A DNA stretch of 64,000 nucleotides from Oegoconia quadripuncta (lineage: Eukaryota > Arthropoda > Insecta > Lepidoptera > Autostichidae): contig OX438758.1 of the NCBI GenBank assembly GCA_949316235.1, positions 4,063,731-4,127,730 on the forward strand. Reading direction: 5' to 3'. The first letter of the stretch is position 1; each line of letters begins with the position of its first letter. Under the pieces are notes generated by a model that was not told the origin of the DNA, did not search any database, and saw only the letters and a list, made by a program, of their open reading frames with translations. Made by a program: the position numbers and the translations under genes. Positions 42,597 to 53,039 of this stretch are shown here, piece after piece.

Positions 42597-43282
42597 TAGA
42601 GATGGACCGAATGTGGTTTGAACCGAATACGAACTTCGGCCGAACATTCGGTAAAAATGAAAAATTCGGCTGAACTTCTGTTCAATTTCGCCGCGCTTTT
42701 TCGTGTTGTGACTTTTACGCACTTGCTGCAAATATTGCTAGATGTGCCCCGCCCGCACTCCGCACTTCTCCGCGGGGCTTTTAGCCAGCTAGTCATTTGT
42801 AAAGACTCACCAGCTTGTCACATGCTATTGTTTTGTTTACATTACGCAAATTAAATTAATTGTTTTTACGTGATTTTTGTTGGTTTAAATTGAGAGATTT
42901 TATCATTATTTGTTACTTTGTTTTGAAGATGACTGGAAGAAAAAAATCAAGTGTTTGGACATTTTATACAGAAACAGACGACCAGAACAATGTGAAATGT
43001 GTTGTATGTGGTTCGTTGATATCTCGTGGTGGTATTGGCCGTAAAGCGTTTACTTCTGCTCTCACTAACCACATTCGCGTGAAGCATGATATACAACACC
43101 TAATCCAATACTGCTTTAAAAAATAATAAATTCATAATAGAAATTTTTTTCATTAATTTCTATTATGAATTTTGTGCAGAATGTTCGGCATTTTAACCGA
43201 AATTCGGCCGAATGACGAAGTTCGGTTTAAGCTGCCGAAGTTCGGTTAAACCGAATGTAAAACGAGATTCGGCCCATCCCTA
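42597..43282 (+). mobile_element. hAT derivative encoding only a BED zinc finger
   Basis: 686 bases with inverted ends ('tagagatggaccgaat' left, 'tagggatgggccgaat' read from the right) and a perfect 8-base target duplication AATATTAT (42589-42596 and 43283-43290), the hallmark of hAT elements. Subterminal 'aattcggccgaa' and 'ttcggttaaaccgaa' words recur. One ORF (42929-43126) remains; a perfect 17-base hairpin (43128-43144 with 43156-43172) sits right after it, where the rest of the transposase would be. Only 67 bases separate it from the 3' LTR of the Gypsy element. Confidence 0.9.
42929..43126 (+). CDS. Stand-alone BED zinc-finger ORF of a hAT derivative
   Basis: 65 residues from ATG to TAA. 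It starts with basic residues (MTGRKKS) and the BED signature: aromatic 'VWTFYTE', 'VKCVVCGSLIS' (CX2C), then 'FTSALTNHIRVKH' (HX4H). This is the DNA-binding N-terminal domain of hAT transposases, without dimerisation or RNase H-like catalytic parts. The open frame also extends upstream to 42860 but without an ATG. It ends at 'CFKK' immediately before a hairpin. If expressed it could bind hAT ends and compete with full transposase; that is inference. Confidence 0.7.
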   Translation: MTGRKKSSVWTFYTETDDQNNVKCVVCGSLISRGGIGRKAFTSALTNHIRVKHDIQHLIQYCFKK

Positions 43283-43879
43283 AATATTATATTAATTTAT
43301 TTTAGAAAAAATTGCTCATATAAAAATTAAAAAAAAAGAATAACAATATGAAATCAATGTCAATGTAAATTAGTCAACACAATTCCCAACAAAGTTTATA
43401 CAATAAAAATATATTTAAATAGAAACATAGTAATGATTAATCAATTAATAATGTCCGATCATGGCGTGTAACTCGTACGGGTCAGACTAAATTGAATATT
43501 CGGTTGAATTACCTATACGTCGCCTCTCAACTATTTCTTATATATGTAACTTGTGGTTATTTACACAATTATTGTACTTTTAGCATAAACATAAAATTCA
43601 TCTATATGTATTATGATATTGTTTGTTGACCCAAATAAATGAAAAAAATAAAATAACCCATTTAAATTTTAAGTTATATCTAAATTAAGAATCTTCTGTA
43701 GTGTAGGCCTCCCTAAGCCTCTACATTTAGTTTTGTGTCTTGCTATTACCTAGCCAGTTCTTTCCAGCTCTTGCCATTAAGCCATTTGTCCATCTAGCTC
43801 GTTGATATCCTACTTTTCTCTTTACAATAGACCCTTTTCGCCAATTAGATTTTGATGTTCCAGCTATGTGTTTAGCTCA

Positions 43880-44110
43880 TCTCCGTAAGGCATTATGCTA
43901 CATCTTTTATTTTTACCCGACAGCTCCAGAAAGGGGGGTTTTTTGAGTGTATGTATATAGATTTCTGTTACCCCCTGTAACCTAAATCGCTTGACCGATT
44001 TTGAAGTGCAGGGTGTCGTTCGATTCGCCTTGATTCCCAGAGTCATAGCATACACCTTATGGTAAAAAATTCAACATGGTGTCCGCAAAATATGCTGTCG
44101 GGGTTTTTCG
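43880..44110. repeat. Dispersed repeat with CCCGACAG ends
   Basis: Starts 'acccgacagctccagaaagg' and ends 'atatgctgtcggggtttttc', so short inverted words CCGACAG/CTGTCGG border a block of about 210 bases. No coding frame. Likely a small non-autonomous element; family unknown. The stretch 43291-43879 before it shows no gene. Confidence 0.4.
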
Positions 44111-44294
44111 TTTTTAAGTACCACTTCTTTTATATGTATATATTTTTTAAGATCTGTCCATCAAAGTCTTATTTACATTAACTTAAAATTACCACTATGC
44201 ACAAGGCTGATTTCCCAGAGAAGAATGAGCAAGAAACTCTGGGTTACTTTACGAGTCACCACTTGGTTACAATCACAACTCAAATTAAATGAAG

Positions 44295-44492
44295 ACGAGG
44301 CTTTCGAACGCTTCCATGACCCAATGTCAACAACATAAGTCTACGAATCGGAGGTCGCGGGTTCGAAACCTAGCGGGGCACGGCTAGCTACCACTATCTT
44401 ATCGAAGTCTGTCGCCAAACAGCAATGTTAATGGGATTGTTATGTTCCGTTTCTCCGTCCGTGGGATGTGCTAACCTTTGTGCATAAAAAAA
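44295..44492 (+). repeat. SINE family B, degenerate
   Basis: Plus-strand copy with 'gacccaatgtcaacaacata', 'cgcgggttcgaaacc' and the body 'gctagctaccactatctta', ending 'gtgcataaaaaaa'. A LINE 3' scrap ('agagaagaatgagcaagaaa') precedes it at about 44195-44260. Confidence 0.7.
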
Positions 44493-44936
44493 TCCACAGT
44501 ATTTATTTGAGTCACCATCGCCAAAAAAATTATCCAATCTATTTTTGAACGAATTCACCGATTGGGCGACAGACAGACAGCCACTTCTAGCAGCTTCTTT
44601 TATATTATTTAAAAAAAAAATCCAGGTTAAAGTTGACCTGCCTGATGATCCAGTTGTTTGATAGATAAGCCAATACCCTCAATATGTTAGAATTCTGAAT
44701 GAAATGAATGAAACCACACCACATTGTTATTGTTTTCCTTTAAAAACATTATCTTAAGGGTCTGCCTTAAGCCCAAGTCTCTATACAAACATATTACCAT
44801 CTTCATTGAAATCTTGTATGGATGATCTTATGGTAAATATCTAGGTTTGTGTTCTATTGGTAAATAATAAACACACAAAATTAGAGCTTTGAATTTCAAG
44901 TTTATTTTTATATTATCAACACTTATACTAATCCCG

Positions 44937-45215
44937 GGAGCGTCGGTGGCTCAGCGGTTAAGACACGATCGCCCAATTTAGGAGGTTTGGATTCGATTCC
45001 CAGGCTGGGCATTTACCAATTAATTTTTACATTTAATGTAATTACTTATGTGCTTTTATCCAACTGCTCTCTTAAACGGTGTAGAAAAACATCGTGAGGA
45101 AATCTGCAAGCCTGAGAAATAAAAATTCGAAGGCATGTGCGTGGAGTCCTTCATATATACGAGGGAAGGCCTATATCCCAGCAGTGGAATGTTTACGGGG
45201 TGATGATGATGGTAC
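44937..45215 (+). repeat. tRNA-derived SINE family C
   Basis: The head 'ggtggctcagcggttaagac' (A-box-like) and 'ggattcgattccc' (B-box-like) is tRNA-like. The body has 'aaacggtgtagaaaaacatc', and the 3' part 'ggaaggcctatatccc' ends in a (GATGAT)n tail, as in RTE-type LINE tails. The inverted, rearranged relative is at 8846-9470. Confidence 0.7.
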
Positions 45216-45831
45216 TAATACCAAACCAACTAACCGAAGTAAAACTCCATGACTCGAGAATAAATGTTCTTATTCATCACACAAACATTTACCCTAGCAA
45301 TATTGGATACCCGCAACAGTACGATTCACAGGCCACGTCACTACACAAATCGGCCAAGTTCAGGGGGCAAGACAGTTGTACATGATTATAAACTCATTAG
45401 ACTCCTCCTGAAGGACTATAAAATCCCTGAAGACGAGTCTGACAAATATTTTATTTATGTTTGAAGGCTCTCCACTCATTTAATAACATGAATACATAGG
45501 CGTAGGTTAAAAAAATAATAATACCAAAATTCATAAACATACTATGTAGGTATAATTTATCAGTTACAAATAAAAGAATTCCCGTAAAGTCGCACGTCGG
45601 GCCCATTGTATGGCATCGTTTCACAGAGCGGCGCTCGTACCTTTCCCACGAGCTTCCTGCGCTTAGAGCACCGTCGCATAAAAGAATTAAGAGTGTATAC
45701 ATCTCCATACAACATACATCTAATGAAACTTTATATGTGTAAGCAGAATACATATATATCTAAAACGTTAATAGAAAACATTTTCAAAATATCGGAATTT
45801 TTTTTCTGTTTAAACTTAAATAAATGTTTTC

Positions 45832-46052
45832 TGACACTTACACCAATCATCGAGCCCCAAACTAAGCAAAGCTTGTACTATGGATACTACACAACGGATA
45901 AAATAAACACACAAATATTTATATAAACATCCATGACACGGGAATAAATGTTCATATTCATCACACAAACATGTACCCCTACCGGGATTCGAAACCGCAA
46001 CCGTTGGTTTCGCTGACAGGGTCACTATCCACTACACCAACCGGTCGTCACT
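45832..46052 (-). repeat. SINE family A, complete head, minus strand
   Basis: In reverse complement: 'gacgaccggttggtgtagtgg', 'gtcagcgaaaccaacggttg', B box with one change ('ggtttcgaatccc'), and the body to 'attggtgtaagtgtcag'. A 50-base scrap of the same family is at 45248-45300. Confidence 0.8.
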
Positions 46053-46424
46053 AATCGCACTAATTTAGTAGTTCTATTCTTTTTCGAAAATATTCCCTAC
46101 TATTTAGATCTATGTACATGCTTTATGCTTATAAAGTGTCATTAGAATCATTTCCTAAAATTTGGACTTGAAAGTTTGTATGGAATACCTTGCGGGATAA
46201 ACCCTCTTATGTTCAGTTGAATCCCTGGAATTCACAAGTCTATATTGCCCATTCCGCTTCTCGTAAGTACTTCTATTTTATTCCGAAAGTAATAAAGATT
46301 TTGAAAATGTAAAACTCATCATCAGCCTTACATGACGCACAACCTCTTACTGGGAGTGGGTAGTGGGTATCGATCATCGCGCAGTTTAGATGGTGTATTA
46401 TATTTTATTTATTATATTGTAGTA

Positions 46425-46670
46425 TTATTATTAAATCCTGTTTACTGGTGACTCTGCTCCTGATTACGATCAATTTTCCATTAGGAACCATAGCCGAATT
46501 CTGCCAAAAATTGTTGGACTTCATACTAAAGGTGGTTTTACAATGGTTTACTTTGTATGGGTAATCGATTTTTTTTTTATCTAATTCGATTGTGGTTCCT
46601 TGGGGAAAGTTGTTCGTAATGAAGAGTGACGTCACCAGTTAATGGGAATTACACTAATTCAAATTCACCC
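46425..46670. repeat. Repeat family E, compact copy
   Basis: Holds 'tgtttactggtgactctg', 'ggaaccatagccgaattc', 'acttcatactaaaggtggtt', 'ttccttggggaaagttgtt' and 'gtgacgtcaccagttaatgg' in one 245-base unit. The outer blocks are inverted relative to each other ('actggtgac' and 'gtcaccagt'), as in a TIR element. Related blocks are spread over 29460-30480. Confidence 0.5.
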
Positions 46671-46841
46671 TGCATTGTTGTATATTCCATGTGTTCCATA
46701 TTAAATATTTCCGACAAAGATAAAAGTCACCTAGTCCCAAATTAGGCATAGCTACTATGGTACGGGCCAGGGTTACCCCCATACCGCTCAAGCTCAAATG
46801 TATCTAAAACGTTAAATAATAGATAATCTTGTTTTTTCCAG

Positions 46842-47222
46842 GGTGAGCCATCTCTGCCAACGGATCTAGATTTGTCCACCATCATTCAAGTAAAAGAAGA
46901 ATTAGCCTCAGAAACTGACGAGGCTGGAGTGTTATCAATTCGTCAGCGTGGCCAACGGACTGACAGACCCCGAAGAAAATCCAAAGTAACCTCCAGCCCG
47001 AAAACTAACAAATGCAAACGGGTAATCGACAACCTAGTCAAAGCAATGGCCCCGCTTATAAATATCTCGAAGTCAGAGCGGTACGTTCAAAGCTACTGGT
47101 TTTTTGGGAGACATGTAACAGAAAGATTAAACTGTATGAGAGATATAGACGCATATAGTGCCGGTTGTGATATAATAAAGATTTTGGATGAATTTGAAGC
47201 TAATGATGATGAACTAACCTAA
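46842..47222 (+). CDS. MADF-domain protein, exon 3 (acidic linker, basic stretch, BESS-like tail)
   Basis: The acceptor is 'gttttttccag' ending at 46841. The exon codes for 126 residues and a TAA. It opens with 'GEPSLPTDLDLSTIIQVKEE', an acidic linker typical of MADF proteins after the DNA-binding domain. A basic stretch 'RQRGQRTDRPRRKSK' follows that could be a nuclear localisation signal. The last ~40 residues ('SYWFFGRHVTERLN' to 'IIKILDEFE') form amphipathic helices like a BESS protein-interaction motif, though I rate that match as only fair. There is an AATAAA-like 'tcaataaac' near 47763 in following relic DNA; the true poly-A site is not clear. Confidence 0.75.
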   Translation, partial: GEPSLPTDLDLSTIIQVKEELASETDEAGVLSIRQRGQRTDRPRRKSKVTSSPKTNKCKRVIDNLVKAMAPLINISKSERYVQSYWFFGRHVTERLNCMRDIDAYSAGCDIIKILDEFEANDDELT

Positions 47223-47494
47223 AATTGAACTGTAGGTGCAGAAGGCATCGTCAGTACAAGTCCACGGCTTTATACAAGCCTCGCCGAAGGTCGTGTTGCG
47301 ATTTTCCTGGGAAGATTTGATTGCATTTGATCAATCCCTAGAACCAATCGCACATCTAACTGTTGTCGAACGTGACCAGCACAATGAGGATCAGCGATCA
47401 GTATCAGTCTCAGATGTCAAGATTTTTTTTGCATAAATGGAAAAATCTAATTTAATTTTACCCAAACTTTTGACAATACTTTAACTTTGTTTCA

Positions 47495-47893
47495 ATTAGG
47501 GACTTGATTTAAGAACGACACTTAATAATTTTTTGGAGGGGTGGCACAAAAAACTCGATAAAGCAATGAACACGCAAAATAGGCGCCAGCTGCATCGAGT
47601 TGCGGAAATCAAGCCCGCTAAAACCTATAACCTAAAGCAATGAAGGTGAAATACCCAAATATGATGCATTTTCTAAACGTCATTCAAAAAGACTCTGCCT
47701 ATATCTGTGTACAAAGCATTCTGGTTCAACAATGTAATTATTAAAAAAAGAAACTCAACATCAATAAACAATGATCGCTTCATTCAAGAAGCTCAATTAG
47801 AACTATTAGACGCTCAAATTGCTGTTGGTAATTTTTTTGAAAATGTTGTGCCATTAAACAATCAATTTGACCACTTAGTGGTTAATGTTTAAG
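47495..47893 (+). pseudogene. MULE-like transposase C-terminal relic
   Basis: Plus-strand segments in shifting frames: 'LNNFLEGWHKKLDKAMN' (near 47520-47570), then 'VKYPNMMHFLNVIQKDS' (near 47645-47695), then a frame ending 'RFIQEAQLELLDAQI' and stopping near 47892. The 'NNFLEGWHxKLN' word followed by an 'HPNIxxFI'-like helix is typical of the C-terminal part of MULE/FLYWCH-associated transposases. At least two frame changes show decay. It lies within 300 bases of the MADF stop codon and is not part of that gene. Confidence 0.45.
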
Positions 47894-48774
47894 TTATGGT
47901 ACATAGAAATGTGATTATATTAGAACAATAAGCCATATTTGCTCGTTGTGGATGCATTTGTTTCTCATAGATCGAATGAGGATTTTCTGATCTCCAAATT
48001 TGACAACTTTGTTTATTCACGAAGCCATTCAGATGGTATGCTTAATCGCTGAAGACGACTTTTTTTGAATAATCGGCTTTCACTTCACTCCATTAGCCAT
48101 TGAACGAATTACCGGCGCTTTTCATGGTCTTCTGGTTTGAGCTGACTAAGGTGAATCTTGTACGGGTACGGAAGGTCTTTCGTCAAAGTTCGCTGCGTGG
48201 TGCTTCGTGAAATTTTAACTTGTTGAGAATGATGACGAATTGATGTTTTCGAGTTTACTACGACATTCTCGTTTACAGCAGCTACGTTATTAATTAAGAG
48301 ACCGACCGGTATGTCAACGTAAAGGCGACTAGCCGTCTATAATGGAACCAGTTTCTTCAAAATTTTTGAACACTCTTCAAATTGTTCATACATGGTGAAC
48401 TTTCTCGGCCGAAATTTCCCCAAAGTTTGCGAGCGGTCTCAGCGTAACTTTCCCCATTTTTGTAATGGGTTTTCACAATGATAATGTGTCCTTCTTTTGT
48501 GTAGCACTCCATTTATTATACACATTTTTATGTAGTAATAAAGCTGACAGCTGTTGATTTGCTGGAGTCGGATTAGCAGGAAAATATTCCATTCTCTACA
48601 AAGCCATATTTACGATATCTGCCTTTTCTTCGTAAGGATTGGTCATTGTTTATGCTTTATAAGGTTTTTTAGCATAAAAAATTACACGCTCGTGGCAATG
48701 TAGTAAAGAAAAAATCTTGTCTTGACTAACGCTGTAATATTCATTCACTGGTATCTCACAAGCTAGCTCTTATA

Positions 48775-49963
48775 CGTGGGACACTCAGAAAATTTTGCGA
48801 AACAGAAAAAAATTGTTCTATGGGCAAATATATTTTTATTAAATCTTTTCAAAGTACTCTCCACTAGCATCTATACAAAGTTTCATGCGTCTGAACCAAT
48901 TTTCGAAACACTTTTTCCAGTCCGCCGCAGACACCTCGTTTACGGCCTGCTCGAACGCTGACAGCATATCTTCCGGCGATGAAAATTGTATCCCTTTGAG
49001 CTGATTTTTTATAATGGTGTGCGCGGGGGCGTTTTCATGGTGGAGCAGTAGCCCACGGAGCCCTGTGTTTGGTCGCTTGTTGCTCACAACAGAGAAAACT
49101 TCTGGCAAGCATTTATTAATATACCATTCGGCGTTGATGATTCTTTGGTTTTATAAAGGAATTGACACCAAGTAGCCAGTCAAATTGAAAAAGCTCGCGA
49201 TCAAAATTTTCCCCCCGCTTCTAGATCGCTTCACTTTGGTGGGCGTTGCTTCGTTTTGAAACACCCAAACTGTCGACTGGCGCTTCGTTTCTGGATCGTA
49301 TTGATATATCCAGGACTGTAATGATGTCATAAACACGCCGAGACGAACCTGCTTCAAATTTGTTAAGCATATCACGGCACCATTCCACCCGGGCCTGTTT
49401 CTGAGCCTCGGTGAGGTTGTGCGGCACCCAGCGTGAAACTATCCTCCTCACGCGAAGATGCACGTGCAGAATCTTGTGAAGGCTTCCCGATCCAATCTGC
49501 ACAATGTGCTGAATCTCTTGGTATGTTACTCGCCTATTGTCTTGGATTAAATTTTTCACTGCTAACACGTTTTCTTCCGTAACAGCCGTCGAAGGGCGAC
49601 CACTTCTTTCTTCATCCCCCAAAGTTAGTCGACCGCGCCTAAATTCATTATACCAACGATACACGCTTGCCTTAGAAGGGCCTTCATCCATGAATGCCAT
49701 TTGAAGTCTTTCGTACGATTCTTCCGGTTTCAGGCGGCACTTGAAATCGTATAAAATCATAGCGCGATAATGTTCCCGGTGCAGATCCATTTTTCACTGA
49801 GACACGATAATTTAAATTAGCTTGCAAAAAATGTGGAGGGAAAATTTGAAATTGGAATGTGCCTATTTTTACTTATAAATAATCATATTTTTAAAATAGA
49901 TTTTAACTGGCCAGTCTCTCATTCATAAAAACTTTTTTTCGCAAAATTTTCTGAGTGGCCTGG
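48775..49963 (-). mobile_element. Mariner-like transposon, defective
   Basis: About 1.19 kb. The left end 'cgtgggacactcagaaaatt' pairs with the inverted right end ('ccaggccactcagaaaattt' read from the right), with TA on both sides. It encloses a broken transposase gene on the minus strand. About 880 bases upstream of it (47894-48774) I see no gene. Confidence 0.8.
48839..49790 (-). pseudogene. Mariner transposase pseudogene (third catalytic Asp deleted)
   Basis: Reading starts at 49790 with 'MDLHREHYRAMILYDFK' and helix-turn-helix text 'GPSKASVYRWYNEFRRGR', continuing to 'SRWVPHNLTEAQKQARVEW'. The frame changes near 49330; the next part has 'WIYQYDPETKRQSTVW'. The last part has 'LHHENAPAHTIIKNQLKG', where the second catalytic Asp is replaced by Glu, and the residues that should carry 'PPYSPDLAPxD' are missing between 'APAHT' and 'KNQLKG'. 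Frameshifts plus this deletion make it inactive. The end 'CIDASGEYFEKI' is family-typical. Confidence 0.85.
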
Positions 49964-50216
49964 TATACTAACGTACCTACGCCGTGCTAGTCTACCACTT
50001 GTCTCTACTCTATCTCTTCTATCTGCTCAGTTTACGAGCACGGTGATGATGCCTATTCCATCACGCAACCATTATAATTACGCTTTAATGCACAACAGAA
50101 TAGAAAATACCATAAACCGACTTACACAAAACATCGTCACCAGTAAATGGTGGTCCAGGTGGGTCCTGAACACCACACGTAATAATTTTATGATCCGCTT
50201 GCGTAAATGCACTTTT

Positions 50217-51180
50217 TCATACGAATAAACCCATTTTGGAAACATTTATACCACTCCTCCGTGGTAACCTCGGGAACGTGTTTTTCATACTCTTTGACAG
50301 CCTCTTCTGGTGATGAAAATCGTTGACCGCGTATTTGGGATTCTTAATTTTTGGAAACAGAAAAAGGCACCTTCGGGACTGTATGCAGGACGGCTCATAA
50401 GTTCTACGTTTTTTACCTTCAAAAACTCTTTTGGCTGTCCGTGAGAGACTTGGCATTGTCGTGGTGCAAGATGATACGGCGTTTACGGTTATTTTTAAGG
50501 AGTTCGCAATAACTTCCGGCGAACAAATGGCTGTGTACGAGTCACTATTCGCGGTGCGACGACTCTCCAAAGCAACAGTAGCCACCTGTCCAGTTTTATT
50601 AAAACAAGAAGTAATCATCCGCTTAGAAGCACTTTTCACGCACGCTACTTGTTGGTTTCGGCTCGTCATGAAAGAAGAAAGACCTATACGCTCGATTGCT
50701 GCTTTGTCTTGGGATCGTAGTAATAAATCCATGTTTCGTCACCAGGTTCTAGGTCCCACATAAATTTAGACGCCTTTTCATTGTATCTGGTAAGCCTGGA
50801 TTGGCACCTTGTGACGCGGTCCGTTTTTTGAGTCACAGTCAAATTGTGTGGGATCCACAGCTTTTTCACACCCAAATGTTTGTGTAGGATTGATTGTATT
50901 TGACTCATGCCTATGTCTAAAGATTCCCGAATGTCATATGTCTGTTTCGATCATACGGCGTAGAGCATCAGTGTTTTTGTTGTTCAGAACGGTTACGAAC
51001 CATTATGAAATTCGTCCCTAAGATTGACATGACGGCGCTTGAATTCTGCAAACCAGCCGTCTTGTATGGTGCTTCATCGCCAAAAGTAGTTTGAAGTCGA
51101 ACGACGCTCTGCTGAGCTGTCAAATTACACTTAAAATCGTAGAAAGTCATACTACGAAAATTTTTACGAGTTCAATTCAT
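50217..51180 (-). pseudogene. Mariner transposase pseudogene, heavily frameshifted
   Basis: Minus-strand segments in several frames: 'MTFYDFKCNLTAQQSVVRLQ' (51150 onward), 'MSQIQSILHKHLGVKKL' and 'GDETWIYYYDPKTKQQSSV' (50908-50684), then 'KRMITSCFNKTGQVATV' and a scrambled C-terminal part to 50217. The first catalytic Asp (GDETW) is readable; the second and third are not clean. It differs from the mariner at 48775-49963, so it is a separate insertion. Ends were not found. Confidence 0.8.
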
Positions 51181-51359
51181 GGTAATGTACACAAGTAATT
51201 GTTAAAATAATGCCACAATATAAAAACAAGCGACAGTCATATGGGACCAACTATACTCTAAAACCAAAGTGTTCCATTTTCAAATGTTGTAATTTTTAAA
51301 TATTGTTCCGTAAACTTTTAGTGCGACCTATGTATACTAATGTGTTTTTCACATAGGTA

Positions 51360-51548
51360 GCATGGGTATGGGGACGAATAATTTAAAGAAAAGGTTTGCC
51401 TGGATAACGGCCAGCAGGGCCTTGGTATTTCTATAGGGCCAATATTCCGCCACCCTTGCTTCTGTCGGACCAGGGAAGGGTACGTAAAGAAAACTTAGAT
51501 CTCACCGTTATGAGTTTATTGTGCCGGGGTCGCCGGCGCACAAAAATG
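51360..51548. other. Unidentified junction sequence beside the densovirus relic
   Basis: GC-rich for the region ('gtgccggggtcgccggcgca', 'ggccagcagggccttgg'), with the palindromic word 'gccggggtcgccggc'. It is not recognisable as NS1 continuation or Gypsy pol. It could be part of the host element that carried the viral piece or decayed viral DNA. No claim is made. Confidence 0.3.
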
Positions 51549-53029
51549 TTTACAATACACAGAACATTCGTCCATAAAACAGGCATTGCTGTGTATCAGT
51601 GAGCAAAAGTTGAAGAATGAACCTGGAGTTAGACCTGTTAATCTGTCGAAATTGTAGTGTAGTTCTACCAAACTGTTCATGATTATCGTTTTACCTGTAC
51701 TCGGTGGTCCCACGAAGAACAAATTATTCGTTTTATTGGTTTGTCCGAAGAAATGTTTTTTTGTAATTTTTGCAAATGAATATGGTGTTATGTCGTTATC
51801 ACGAAGTAAGTCTTTTAAGCCTTTGATGTTCTTTTCGATCATTTCAGGTGAACCACATTCTGGATTTTCTTTTAGTTGTAATTGGTGACATCTGAGTATT
51901 CTTTGTTCACTTGTTTCTTGAAATACCAGAACTCGGGATACTGAAATTGCTGTTCGGAGTCGTTCCGAGAATTTTTTAGTAAATTGGAGGGCAATCCCTT
52001 GAGGCGTTGAACACAATATTCTCTGAGCTTCTCCTTCGTCGAAAGCTCTGTTTTCACATAAGAGCATGACCATGTCGTTGTTGCCTGCGTTGTATTTTCC
52101 AAATCTTCCGACGTTAATGAGTCCGAAGTCTGTATAGGTTGTTTGTTGTAAGTTAGTTTGTGATTGTACTTCCCTAGACTCCATTCTTCCGAGTTGTGAA
52201 TGAGGTATATTTTCATCGGTTTCATCAAAGTTTGAATCGCGATGTTGCGCTTTGTGGCAAAAATAAATTATTTCTCCTCTCGGAATTAGGAGGTGAATAG
52301 TTGTTGTTTTGTTTTTTTGCTTGGAATGACAATCCCAGTGAATGAGGGACGCATTGGATAAATCTCTTATCGTTTTCGATGAGAATATTTCTAAGTTCAA
52401 TGCGATCAGGGCCGGGAGATAGGTACTCAAGCAGACAAGCAATGCATGTAATCTTCCCACATTTATATCTGTATCTTCTAATGTTTTGACCAAGCTGACT
52501 ATTAAATCCCCACGCTTTTGATGTGGATATGTAGATGATATGGTAGTGAACCCTCGCTGTTCCTTCGTGTCTACTGATGACTTTCCAAGGAGATCTCTCA
52601 TTGTTGTGAAGTCTATACTTTTTTTCTTTTAGGTATTTCGGGGCATTGAATATCGTCGCAAGAGGGAGTGCGGACTCTTGCGTTTCTGGAGAGGTCGAGG
52701 GCTTCTGTTGGTCGTTCGTTGTCGATAATGTTGAGGTTGTTGTTGTGGTCGTTCGTGATTTCTTCTCGTTCTCCGTTGTCGTAGTCGTTGGAAGTAACTT
52801 GCGTTTCGGTATCGACTTCGTCTTGTCCTCCGTCGATATATCGTGCTTCGGCGTCGATGGGATTTCTTCGGGTATGACTTCTACTATGTCTTCCTCGTTG
52901 TCGGAGTTGATAGGAGTTTCCATCTATGGTGATGTTGGTGGTGTCATTTGAGACGTCATCTTGAAGATATTCTTCGAGAGATTCAAAGTTGCTGATAATA
53001 TGGTACGCGTAGTATCCGTTCGAATTCAT
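51549..53029 (-). pseudogene. Endogenous densovirus (parvovirus) non-structural gene insertion
   Basis: Minus-strand remnant of densovirus NS genes, broken and incomplete. Two overlapping frames open near 53029 (139 residues, NS2-like in position) and 52923 (NS1-like). The NS1-like frame has a Glu/Asp/Thr-rich leader and then the HUH nickase motif ('VHYHIIY', about 52530). It stops at 52225. The continuation lies in another frame (to 51516), with a helicase region holding Walker A 'GPPSTGKT' (about 51700) and a Walker B-like 'ACFMDEC'. So there is a frameshift in roughly 52225-52330. The coding match ends soon after Walker B, so the rest of the helicase, the C-terminus and all capsid genes are absent. 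It abuts a Gypsy pol fragment at about 53040. It is a relic, not a working virus gene. Confidence 0.82.
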
Positions 53030-53039
53030 CGAGTAGTAC

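Larger units (their letters stand above)
34197..46841 (+). other. Intron 2 of the MADF gene (transposon-filled)
   Basis: 12.6 kb from the donor GTATGT to the acceptor 'ttttttccag'. About 7.8 kb is one Gypsy-type LTR element in the same orientation as the gene; the rest includes a BED-encoding hAT derivative, SINEs and repeat family E. The LTR element brings its own promoter and poly-A signals in sense orientation, so it could truncate or misregulate the host transcript; that is inference. Confidence 0.75.
32532..47222 (+). other. Host gene: three-exon MADF-domain protein gene (full span)
   Basis: Joined coding parts are 32532-32700, 34018-34196 and 46842-47222, 729 bases in all, for a 242-residue protein. 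Splice sites are canonical: GTAAGT at 32701, 'attccag' before 34018, GTATGT at 34197, and 'ttttttccag' before 46842. Phases match at both junctions (phase 1, then phase 0), and the protein motif is continuous only across the joined exons. The second intron is 12.6 kb and holds an LTR retrotransposon, a hAT derivative and SINEs. No TATA box is evident before the start. This is the only convincing host gene in the window. Confidence 0.82.

Noticed and set aside
52646..52951. Plus-strand Val/Ser-rich protein opposite the densovirus remnant
   Set aside because: It is the reverse reading of the Thr- and Asn-rich leader of the NS-like frames and has low complexity.
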